From the NCBI RefSeq assembly GCF_002865645.1, contig NW_020194558.1:2074014-2138013 (forward strand): a stretch of 64,000 bases of DNA, written 5' to 3'. Below the pieces are notes generated by a model. That model saw only the letters and a list, made by a program, of their open reading frames with translations, searched no databases and was not told the origin of the DNA. The position numbers were made by a program, and so were the translations under genes. Positions 35,769-45,080 of the stretch are shown in pieces; within the stretch, counting starts at the first letter, position 1, and each line of letters begins with the position of its first letter. The stretch comes from Hyaloscypha bicolor E (lineage: Eukaryota; Ascomycota; Leotiomycetes; Helotiales; Hyaloscyphaceae).

Positions 35769-36394
35769 TGCTGTTGTTCATGCTTGATGGAGAGAGACGT
35801 CTTGTCAAGCTGAAGATGAGTAGGAGCAAAATGCCAGGCAGACATGTGCCATTCTTCAGCTCTCTCGTGGGTCGTGGGTCGTGAGACGCGTTGTCTGCTG
35901 GAGCCAAATCCAGACCAACGGGAAAGTGGTGGCGGTGGGGGAAAATATTTCGGGGAGGAAGTGGAGCAGAAGGGGACAGCGGGCACAGGCGCAGGCGCAG
36001 GCGCCGGTGCTGGCGTTGGATGTGTTGTATGCGGAATAGCCCCAATGCGTGCGGGGAAGGATACCCCTGTCGCACACAGAAGACCCCTGCTGAGAATCCC
36101 ACAGGGGGGAGGCGGGGGAGGCGGGGGGTGGAGTCTAGGACGGATTGAGACTCTTGCGCGGGGTTGCAGCTCGGGAGTTCTCACAGCAGTGAGTGTGAGA
36201 TTCGGATGAAAATATACCCCGAAGCCAGCTTCAAGTACAAAGGAAACTTTGGGAGTTGCGAAAAGTGAAGGTGTTTGTGAGTTTGATATGGATATGGATG
36301 CCGTGATAAGCACCGCTCCCCGTCAGCCTGAATCCCCGCCGAGGACGTGCCCTGCACAATCTATCTCGCAGCCTGCCGGATCCGGGCATCTTGC
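35769..36394. promoter_or_regulatory. G-rich upstream region of the regulator gene
   Basis: The plus strand has G runs at 35935-35960 and again at 36104-36130, where three tracts of five or six G are separated by short spacers, and a GCGCAG-type repeat at 35985-36005. On the minus strand this is a C-rich promoter or leader of the regulator. The CGG-N10-CCG spacing seen in the other cluster promoters was not found here. Long open frames in this stretch reflect the low complexity. Confidence 0.45.
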
Positions 36395-38031
36395 TTACGA
36401 ATCAATCTTGATGATCACCGACTTGGTCTCTAAGAAATGATCCAAGCTGTGGTGTAAGCCTTCCCTCCCCAGTCCAGACCCTTTATACCCTCCAAACGGC
36501 GTGTCCTTTCCTGTCGTGGGGCTCGTACAGTTGACGCCCACGGTTCCTGCCTCCAGTCCCTTCGCAAACCTCATCGCTCGGTCGATATTCTTGGTGAACA
36601 CTGCGGCATACAGTCCGTACTCGGTGTTGTTCGCCTTGGCCATGACTTCCTCCTCGGTTTTGAAGATATTGATGTTGACGACGGGCCCGAACACCTCCTC
36701 TCTCATAATCACCGAATCTTCTGGCGTGTCTGTGAAGATTGTCGGTGCGACAAAATATCCATTCTCACGAGAATCCGGGTTGCCTCCCATAATCAACTTC
36801 CCATCCTTCTTGCCGATTTCGAGATACTTGAGCACGTTTTCGTACTGCACTTTATCTGCCTGCGGACCATGATTCGTTTCCTTGAGCGTCGGGTCGCCGA
36901 CTTTGACGGGCCCGAACTTTTCCTTGAACAATGCGATGAATTTTTCTGCTATCGTATCCTGGACATATACGCGAGAGGTCGCCATACAGGTCTGCCCGCT
37001 GTTGGTTTGCACTGAGTATTGGGTTGCCTGAGCCGCTGCTTCGAGATCAGCGTCTTCGAATACGATTGCTGGGGATTTCCCGCCTAGCTCTAGAAAGACT
37101 GGTTTCAAGTTCGACTTTGATGATGCCTGTTGGATGAGTCTTCCCGTTCGAGTTGATCCTGTGAACGACAGTGCTCGCACGTCCATGTGGTGGCTGAGAA
37201 CTGAGCCGGAGACATTGCCGAATCCAGTCACTATGTTGATAACTCCTGGCGGAAATCCTGCTTCCTTGATGAAATGGCCAATTCTAGCAGACTGTTTGAA
37301 AGTCAATAAATATACTCTCGTGGGGTTAGTTATACTTGCAGCCAGAGGAGCCTTTTCACTGCTCTTCAATACCACAGTATTACCAACCGCGAGAGCAGGA
37401 GCCGCCTTCTTCGCAAAGAAAAGTAACGGAACGTTCCAAGGGATAATAACACCAACAACACCATACGGTTGCCTAAAAGTCAAGTTCACAAAGCCCGGCA
37501 TATTCAGACTGCTCGTGCCCTGAACATCATATCCACTCTCCGAATAATAATCAAACAGCCACGAGAATGCAGGTCCATCAATAAAAGTCGAGACCGGTTT
37601 CCCCATAGACAAAGCTTCAAGTCTCGCCAGTTCATCGTTGTGCTCTCGAACCAGTGCTGCCAGTTTCTTAAAGCACGAGGAGCGCTCCTCGACGGTTAGA
37701 GCCGCCCAGGCTGGCTGGGCTGCTTTTGCAGAGGCGACTGCACGGTCTACGTCTTCTTCTGAGGCTTCGAAAACTATTCCAGGCCTCTGTTAAACCAAAT
37801 TCCTCTCTTAGAAATTGGGGGAAATCGTACCTTTTGCGACTACCGCATGAGTCTTCGGTGATAGTAAACCGAAGGCCTTGCCATTTGAAGACTCGACATA
37901 CTATATAAAGCTCAAATTTCAGCAAATCTTCGAAGGAGATAAGAGGATTTACCAACCTCTCCATTGATAAAAAGCCTAGTCTCAATCTCCTTGAGGGGAT
38001 CCGAAGCTTGGTGGCCGTTCGTACCAGTCAT
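36395..38031 (-). CDS. NAD(P)-dependent aldehyde dehydrogenase
   Basis: Four exons: 38031-37957, 37900-37831, 37773-37340 and 37291-36395; 491 aa, the usual ALDH length. The NAD loop SFTGSTRTG (235-243), the general base E261 (FLELGGKSP) and nucleophile C295 (NSGQTCMA) are present, as are PWNVPLLFF and REEVFGPVVNI. No targeting peptide is visible, so it is likely cytosolic. It oxidises aldehydes to acids; an aryl aldehyde made by the nearby oxygenase is the probable substrate. Intron 3 is GC-AG (GCT/GCAAGT to ACAG, 48 nt) and, being in frame and stop-free, would insert 16 residues if retained. Only its removal gives EKAPLASARIGHFIKEAGF, the family sequence. It is divergent from the amidohydrolase gene. 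Confidence 0.94.
37292..37339 (-). other. GC-AG intron in the aldehyde dehydrogenase
   Basis: Donor GGCT/GCAAGTATAA, acceptor AAACAG, 48 nt. A GT donor four bases further in would break the frame. Retention leaves the reading frame open. Confidence 0.8.
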
Positions 38032-38654
38032 GTTGAGCTAGTGTGCGTTGAAGCTGTCCAGAAGGAACGAGGTATAAAGCTCTTCAGTGGGGAGGAAATC
38101 GGACTGAACATTTTGGAATGCCCCCAATGGCTTCGGCTGATATTACCAAGCACGGCTGGAGAAATGGGGTAAAGTGCTCACTTCATGCAGCCACTATAAA
38201 AATGGATCCCAGGTCATGTGATGGGCCATATACTCTCGGTTCCATTCTCCCGATGAACCCCGTTGGAACATGACTTCGGCAGTGAGAAGTGAATGAAAGT
38301 GTTGGAGGGAGAGAAAAGTGTCATTCGGGTACATCCAGTCGAGAAATTGCCCCCGGATAGCTTGTCCTCATTCTTGTGGCTGCTATGTAACCAATAGCTC
38401 CCCTCAACTACCGGGGACGGAGTGGAGTATCCCTGCAGTTGCCACGGCCACAACATACTTCGTACCTTTTATGAGCTTGAGCTTGAGCCTGAGCTTCCTT
38501 ACACTTTCGAGCTTCTAGACCATTTTCGAGATACCTCAAACCCGATTCTTAGTTCTGAGCCAAACCTCTGTGAACAGACTTGCAAGTCAAAGAATAATAT
38601 CCACTCTACAAACACCAACTCCAGAAATCAGTAGAATTGAACCGGGAACTCAAA
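38032..38654. promoter_or_regulatory. Divergent promoter of aldehyde dehydrogenase and amidohydrolase
   Basis: About 620 nt between start codons. A CGG-N10-CCG element lies at 38237-38252. A TATAAAAA box at 38194-38201 is 160 nt before the dehydrogenase start and 450 nt before the amidohydrolase start. Repeated GAGCTT/GAGCCT units occur at 38472-38496. Confidence 0.55.
38237..38252. promoter_or_regulatory. CGG-N10-CCG element B
   Basis: CGG at 38237-38239 and CCG at 38250-38252. It is about 205 nt upstream of the aldehyde-dehydrogenase start codon, similar to the distance of elements A and C from the minus-strand genes they precede. Role inferred. Confidence 0.5.
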
Positions 38655-39804
38655 ATGAGAGGCACCATAGCAATCGAAGAAGCAATTATCGACCCCACCG
38701 GCGTAGCCAGCCTTTCACAATGGCACAACCTCCTCGCCCCAGCACTCTCAGCCGGCACCTCCACCGAGACCGTAACGCTCACCGCGCACGAGAAGCGCCT
38801 CTTAGACATCCACGACCTCCGCTTAAAAGCCATGGATGAACACAGAGTAGAATACATGCTCCTCTCCTTAACCTCGCCTGGAGTCCAAGGCGAGCCGAAT
38901 CCAGAGAAGGCAGAGAAGATGGCAACGGTAGCTAACGACTACCTCGCTAAAGAAGTGAAGAAAAATACAAAGCGGTTCGGAGCACTAGCTGCACTTTCGA
39001 TGCATGACCCTTCGCAAGCAGCGCAAGAGTTAAGGAGATGTGTGAAAGAATTAGGCATGTTCGGCGGCCTAGTGAACGACTACCAAAGCACGGGCGAAGA
39101 CGGAGGCGGAAAGGATTATTTCGATACTGACAAATATGACCCCTTCTGGGCGATGGTGCAGGAGCTCGATGTGCCCATTTACTTCCATCCCAAATATGCG
39201 ATCCAACAGGATTTGGAGCCGGGCACGAAGTATGGGGATCGGAAGCACTTGCTCGGCGCGGGGGTGCAGTTTCATCTAGATTTGTCATTTCATTTGTACG
39301 CTGTTTGTTCGAGTGGGGTGTTTGATAGGTTTCCTAGGGTGCAGATTGTAGCAGGGCATTTGGGGGAGAAGTGAGTTTTCGATGATATGAGAAAGAGAGA
39401 GAGAGAAAGAGAAAGAAGCTAATGTGATATAGTATTCCGTTCAATCTTTGGAGGGCTTGTCATTGGTATAATCATCCCAATAAGAAGGGATCGAGGCCAT
39501 CGAAAGAGGACTATAAGTACTATTTCACGCACAACGTGCATATCACCACCTCTGGGAATTTCTCGACGCCTGGGTTGAAATTTTGCATTCAGGAACTTGG
39601 GGTTGAGAGGTGTTTATTCGCGATTGGCAAGTCTCAGTGGAACTTAGTTTTGCGTTTTGCTGACTGGCCGATGTAGATACACCGTATGAAAATGTGAAGG
39701 AAGGACAGGATTGGTGGAAGACTGTGGATCTTCCAGCGGATCAGAAGGGGATGGTTGCAAGAACGAACGCGATTAGGTTATATAAGCTGCCTTTGGAAGA
39801 ATAA
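38655..39804 (+). CDS. Amidohydrolase-2 family decarboxylase (hydroxybenzoate type)
   Basis: Three exons: 38655-39370, 39433-39626 and 39677-39804; 345 aa. The start MRGTIAIEEA has the metal-binding Glu8 and EEA pattern of gamma-resorcylate and 2,3-dihydroxybenzoate decarboxylases. Further metal-site residues are H178 (PIYFHPKY), H235 (VAGHLGE) and D304 (FAIDTPYEN). SLTSPGVQG and FNLWRACHWYN also fit that family. These enzymes remove CO2 from hydroxybenzoates without cofactors other than a divalent metal. Intron 2 is GC-AG (ATTG/GCAAGT); D304, an invariant metal ligand, is formed across that junction. Intron 1 has a GA-rich simple repeat. Alternative: a related decarboxylase or hydrolase with another acid as substrate. 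Confidence 0.9.
39627..39676 (+). other. GC-AG intron in the amidohydrolase
   Basis: Donor ATTG/GCAAGTCTC, acceptor GATGTAG, 50 nt, with GCTGAC as branch site. It is the third GCAAGT donor in the cluster. The join creates the catalytic-site Asp codon. Confidence 0.85.
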
Positions 39805-40101
39805 GGTTCTTGAAAACGCAGAAATGTCAAATAGAGCTTCATTCGCATTATTATTAGTCATAACAGAAAAGTGTCGATAGAACATTGACTGCTTCATTTC
39901 TTTCGAGGACTTGCTACACTTCTGGTCTGCAGATGAAGCTTCCTCCACAGCACCGTCACTTGAGGCCGAGTTTTCTATATGCCAGAAGCAGGTTACGATT
40001 GGTAAATTCAAACGGCAAGGTCTTCTAAATCAGGTGATAAGATTTCAAAAAGCTCAGTTGCATGATATGGTATCTTCAACAACGTTTCAGCTCGAAGTTT
40101 C
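39805..40101. other. Convergent intergenic region
   Basis: About 300 nt between the 3' ends of the amidohydrolase and SnoaL-like genes. No gene seen. Confidence 0.5.
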
Positions 40102-40990
40102 TCACAATTTCTTCACAGTCTCCGCAAGTGTCAGAGCCGGCAAAGCGGTCGACACGTCCTTCCCGTACTCTGGCGCTCTCAAATCATCTTCCTTAACCAT
40201 TTTGCCAGTAACCGGGTGTGGGTAATGGAATGGAATAACCCTCGTATCAGGCCACAGCATCAACTGCTCTACGATCTCATCTGGACCCAGTGGACTCTCA
40301 GGATACGCCTTCGTATCAAGCGGAATAAACTCTCCGATCTCCTTGTTGCTCCATCCTCTAGCGAAATCCGCATGCCAAAATGGAAAATACTTCAACTTCC
40401 AGATCTTCCAGACACCGTTCTCTTTGATGTACTCATTTTCGTAGACACCGCCCTCCCACCATTGAACAAAGCCTCGGGGGTGGGTATCTTGGATGCTCTT
40501 GTGGGTTCCAGCGCTCATGAGTGCACGGAAGCGTCCCTTAGCATGGTTTCCATCGGGCGTGATGTCGACGATGTCTTGCATTTGGGCGTGGTCGAGGAGG
40601 AAGCCGTGGACAGGGCCGTTACGTCCTTTTACAAAGTTGCCTGCGAACCTTCCGATATAAAGTCTCTGAACTCCCTCTCTGCCCCTGTAACGGCCTCCAA
40701 TGAACTCAACGAAGGTATCCGGATTGTCCGCAAAAAGATCGACAACCTGGATTCCAATCAGCAAGACGAAGTTTATGGAGCATTTAGGATTCTTACCTCC
40801 TGGTAGAGGCACTTGTCTAAATAGTATCCATACTTGAAATGCAATTTCTTAATCTCTCCTTCGTCTGAAAATAATATATCAGCATTGTGGAGATCCAATT
40901 GAAGAGCCAGAGGAACTTACCAGCTAAACGAGTAACCTCTTTACTCAAAGACTCCACGAGCTTCTTGAGTTCTGCGACTTCACTCCCCAT
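40102..40990 (-). CDS. SnoaL-like (NTF2-fold) protein
   Basis: Three exons: 40990-40921, 40864-40797 and 40746-40102; 260 aa. A short coiled N-terminus (MGSEVAELKKLVESLSKEV) leads into a SnoaL_4-type domain: IKKLHFKYGYYLDKCLYQEVVDLFADN, FIGGRYRGREGVQRLY, HGFLLDHAQMQDIVDI, AKGRFRALMSAG, WWEGGVYENEYIKENGVWKIWKLKYFPFWHADF. Members of this fold act as dehydratases, isomerases or cyclases on small aromatic or polyketide compounds, or only bind them. In this cluster it may process an intermediate of aromatic breakdown. The reaction cannot be read from sequence. The last 60 residues extend beyond the usual fold. Confidence 0.82.
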
Positions 40991-42616
40991 TTTTTATTTT
41001 GAGTGTGGGGGGATGGGTTCAATGTTACACAAATGATGCCGACCAAATCTGGGGTATGGAGGCATGGTGGCGCTAGGTGATATACTTAGGTCTAACCCTA
41101 GCCGCGAGTATCTTTCCGAAGGGATTGCTGCAAAAGGCATAATTCCGAGAGAATCGTGATTTGTATATTACCATTTCGGATTGATTGGAGTGTCGGATTG
41201 ATTGAACCGAAGCTCTGATTCGCTGCCGATTTGTCGGGTTCAATTCACGGCTCGGAACAATTGATACTTTGAGCGAAACTTCAACAAAATCTCGGAGGCG
41301 TTCATCCAGCTGCGGCTTACTTCCGTTGATTGATGAACGGCTAGTGGTACACAGGGTGTGCGGGGTATGTACGCCAATCGCGGGGCTTAGACGGATGGAG
41401 AAAGAACCAGGCACAGCCGAGACTTGTGATAGTGCTCCTTCGAAATGTTCAACAGCTTTCTAGAAGAAGTCTACTCTGCTCCTCTTGAAAACAATATGCG
41501 CTTCCCTGTCGATGAAGTTCACATTTTGAACTCAGCAGGCGATATCTCTTATCAACTGACTGTCTTTGGAAGGGTGAGGTAATCTGAAAACAGCCGTAAG
41601 AAGTGTATGACAGGGAACGACACACTTCAGAAAGTCAGAAACATAGGCCGTTCCTAGAGACTGGCGAAGCTCATCGAGTCAGCGATCGATCCGGGGCTCG
41701 AGTGAAGCCCCCCACCCCTGGGAGAGGAACACAACGAAATAGAGGCTGTGGTTTCAAGGCTGTCTGTAACGTCTCAATGCAAATGAATGTCTAGAGCGAG
41801 GTGACATTTGTCCCTGCGGCTCATCGTAAGACAATCGGGAAAGGGAAGCAAAACATTATCAAAAACGATCTGCCTTTAGAGAACGAGCTAGTTGGTGTCC
41901 GGAAGATCATTCAGCAGCTCAAAGCAGCGCAAAAATTCTAACAAGAACGAAACATAGGAAACAACATTATATACGATAACATGGCTTTCAGGAGTTCTCG
42001 TCGCTAGAGTGCCGATACATCGGATCTGGCTGAACCATGAGTTTCAGACCAAAGATCATGAGCATAAGAATGGGTGATAGAGTTCCACGGATGGTGCTGT
42101 CGATGAAAAATTGACAACATGCTTCATCATGATATGTTTCCCAAAGAGCGAGACACTTTCGAGTCGATCTTGTCACTTTTGTAGCCACGAGGTTGAGACG
42201 TAGTCACGGGAAGGTAGGAAGTCGAATGGGAGACGTGCTACGTGGCAGCCTGCCATCCACACCCGCTGTTATTTTACGGGTCTCGCTACTCTGCAAAAGA
42301 GGACGTAGAGAAGTTTCTCCAGCCCTCAAAGATTGCAGTCGGGCTAGATTGCAGGTGATTTAGTACAAGAGGAAGAAGGAGCAAATGATGAAGGCGAGGA
42401 AGATTCGAAATACGAGGCAGGGGCTCGGTCCGTTCCGGGCCGAGAGTGGCACTGTTCACGTGACACTTCCCCCCTGCAAGCAACCGCACAACTTCACCTT
42501 CCACTCTTTTGTCATCAGCAACCGGATTTCATCACTTTTGGGCGGTGTCTTGACTCTCTCACAGTCTCATCCATCAGCAATTTCTTCTGGAAACCTTGTC
42601 GAGACAACAGAGCAAC
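40991..42616. promoter_or_regulatory. Upstream region of the SnoaL-like gene, then unassigned
   Basis: The first 250 nt hold a 12-nt direct repeat TCGGATTGATTG at 41176-41187 and 41193-41204, and a CGG-N10-CCG element at 41194-41209. From 41.3 to 42.6 kb only short frames without motifs are seen. Confidence 0.45.
41194..41209. promoter_or_regulatory. CGG-N10-CCG element C
   Basis: CGG at 41194-41196 and CCG at 41207-41209, about 205 nt upstream of the SnoaL-like start codon. It overlaps the second copy of the TCGGATTGATTG direct repeat. Role inferred from recurrence in the cluster. Confidence 0.5.
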
Positions 42617-43964
42617 ATGGACCACAAGGATGCAGTACTGGCAGCTCCACCGCCGCTTCAAAAACGGATGGAGCTGCAATCTATAGAGGACTTTGAAGCC
42701 GAAATGGATGTCCTTGATGCTGCGAAAGGAATGACCGCGACTACAAAGCCGATTCCGCAGCATCTCCCCAAGAAACCCAAGAGAACCATTGATGCCGGTG
42801 CTCTTGAGGCCGAACGAAAAGCGCGAGAAGAGATGGGAAACGAAAACTGGATTGGAAAACTTCTTGGTTTGTTCCCATCCAATTCTTCAAGCCTTCTTTG
42901 TTGACTTACAATATCCAGAATATCGCCAAGCACGTCAAGCGAGGTTGATCTCCGGAGCACCACCCAGGAACCAGGGTATCGAGTACAAGGAGGTCCCTAT
43001 CAATTCAAGTATCATCCGCTTCGCTTTTGCCGTTGAACTTGCAGAGTCTCCTCAGCAATTTGGGGGTGCAGACCTGTCCTTCAGCAATAAGAAGGACGCG
43101 AAACAATGGGCAGCCAAGAAGGCTCTCGACTGGTTGACCGGAAGTAATGGTATGGCCTCTACTGGTAAGAGAACTATTGACGTCAAAGCTCTTGAGGCTG
43201 AAAAGGCAGCGAGAGAGGAGATAGGCAATAACAACTGGGTTGGAAAACTGCTCGGTTTGTTAATACCTCCAAACATCTTTTGAGTTGGCTAACGATATCC
43301 AGAATACCGTAATGCGCATCCAGTCACAGCGCCATCCAGAGTTGCACCAACTGGAGCACGTCCTGGGCTTGATTACAAGGAGGAAAATCTGAACTCAGGA
43401 ATTATTCGATTCGCTTATACCATCGAGATTGAAGAGTCAACACAGACATTCGGAGGAGCAGACCTATCTTTTAGCAACAAGCAGGACGCCAAACAATATG
43501 CCGCTAAGAAAGCCATTGATTGGTTGATAGCAAATAGTCATATGCCCTCCGATGGTTCCGCCCGATTTTCGAAGCCGCCTCCACCGATGCAGCTGCCTCA
43601 GTCAAAGAAGCGAAAGTCCACGTCTCCATTAGGCTCCGGTCCCGCCGCCGAGGGAACGTTCAAGTACGCGACCATGATTCCACCCCTCTGTGGCAAGCTT
43701 GGCTTTGGGCCACCCTGTTACGAGTTGGAAAAGGCGGACAATACTTCCTTCTGGAATGGATATGCAATCTTTCCTGGTAACCCCATTATTGATGGGAAAG
43801 TGGGGGAAGTTAGGAATATCTACGGCAAGGACAAGACAAAGGAAGAGATTGCGGCGGTAGTCTACAGCTTCTTGAAGGACATCGAACGTCAGCGGGGAGA
43901 GCAATTGGACATTGAAGACAGGAAGAGGAAGCATTCTCCGGATGGCTCAGATAAGTCAGAATAG
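42617..43964 (+). CDS. Tandem double-stranded-RNA-binding-domain protein
   Basis: Three exons: 42617-42866, 42919-43254 and 43303-43964; 415 aa. Two dsRBD-like units follow one another. Each starts with a linker of the form KRTID.(A/K)ALEAE, then NWIGKLLEYR or NWVGKLLEYR (split by an intron at the same codon), then IIRFA..., FGGADLSFSNK(K/Q)DAKQ, AAKKALDWL or AAKKAIDWL. The alanine/lysine helix is the RNA-contacting part of dsRBDs. The last 130 residues, with GTFKYATMIPPLCGKLGFGPPCYEL and AAVVYSFLKDIERQRG, resemble a third, divergent copy. No catalytic domain is present, so a role as a dsRNA-binding accessory factor is inferred. Confidence 0.82.
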
Positions 43965-44022
43965 AGGGGAAAGAGGAAACACGCCAAGGGAATATTGTCA
44001 ACGTCACGGCTGAGTACGGGTT

Positions 44023-45070
44023 ATGATTTTCGGGGTTTCGGGTTTTGGTACGGGATTGAATTCAGCTAGAGATATCACGGAGACAAATGTACAGTTTCAA
44101 TGGACGGATCCAACTTGCAACGGTCCACAAGTCACAAAGCAGTGCACAATGTACTCCGCGACTCTCTTGTACCCCATTACCTTGGAAAATGGCACAGTCA
44201 CTATAATAGCATCATCAGCCACATCAGTTGATCATATACAGCCCGTTGGACTTCCGTTGGACTATTTTGAGGGGGGCATGATCCTGATACAAACACATTT
44301 AGCACTCTTGGTGGAGTTGCATTCGCTGCATAAAACTTGTTCAACTCCCAAGCTACACAATTTCTCGACCTCATTCAGCTGAACGGTTCATTAGCCAGTC
44401 AATATATCGATGATTGTGGAACTGGGAATGTTGGGTACTTCGCCACCCAAGATGCTTGCGCAATGAACTGGAGAGACCCAACTGATGACATCCTCAACGC
44501 GTTGAATGAGATCATGTTTCAAGCAGCATTAGCGGCCTCGGATGTATCCAAATTCGCATTCATGAATCTCAGTTATGAGGATACGACAAGCTTCTATGAA
44601 ACATGGTCCGTCAACATCTCCACTAGAGATACACAGGTATGCCAGTACCTCAAATGCTGCAAATGCAGCAGACGTCCAACATTACAGTATTCAAATCAAA
44701 CTACTCTTATCTAGCTGCGGCGCTGGCAGTCATGATGACAGGGTTTTTGGTCGTGATACCCACGCCTCATGGGTTTTGGGAGATGGTTCGCCGGACACCT
44801 CTCAATCCACTCGAGATAGCGAAAGAATTCAACGCCGATCTGATTCAGGAGCAGAGTCCGAATATTCTAGCCCATCACTTGATGAGGGCAGTTCGGGACA
44901 GCCATGTCAAGTATGGTGAGGTCATTGATGATCTAGGAGGAAATGGGATGGGATTGAGACCTAGGGCCTCGAGATTGGAAATTGCGGATCCGAGTCGGAT
45001 CCGAGCCCAAATTTCAGGCCATGTAAGATTACATTTAGTCGAAATTGCTGGTGCTGTATTATGCCGATAG
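44023..45070 (+). pseudogene. Broken gene for a fungal multi-pass membrane protein (DUF3176-like)
   Basis: Pieces of one protein occur in consecutive frames: TNVQFQWTDPTCNGPQVTKQCTMYS, then after a shift near 44275 HDPDTNTFSTLGGVAFAA, a TAA stop, NLFNSQATQFLDLIQLNGSLASQYIDD... to DTTSFYETWSVNISTRDTQ, then after a second shift near 44640 NITVFKSNYSYLAAALAVMMTGFLVVIPTPHGFWEMVRRTPLNPLEIAKEFNADL to a stop at 45070. The last part has the typical C-terminal membrane span and tail of a common uncharacterised fungal membrane protein family. The N-terminal spans are missing. The family name is from memory and moderately certain; the broken state is clear. Confidence 0.7.
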
Positions 45071-45080
45071 AAATACGAAA

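Noticed and set aside
35743..36313. Long overlapping frames (up to 182 codons) upstream of the regulator
   Set aside because: Composition reflects a G-rich low-complexity tract; frames are open on both strands and show no domain.
39385..39420. GA-rich tract as a repeat of interest
   Set aside because: Lies within intron 1 of the amidohydrolase; short, imperfect simple repeat with no likely role.
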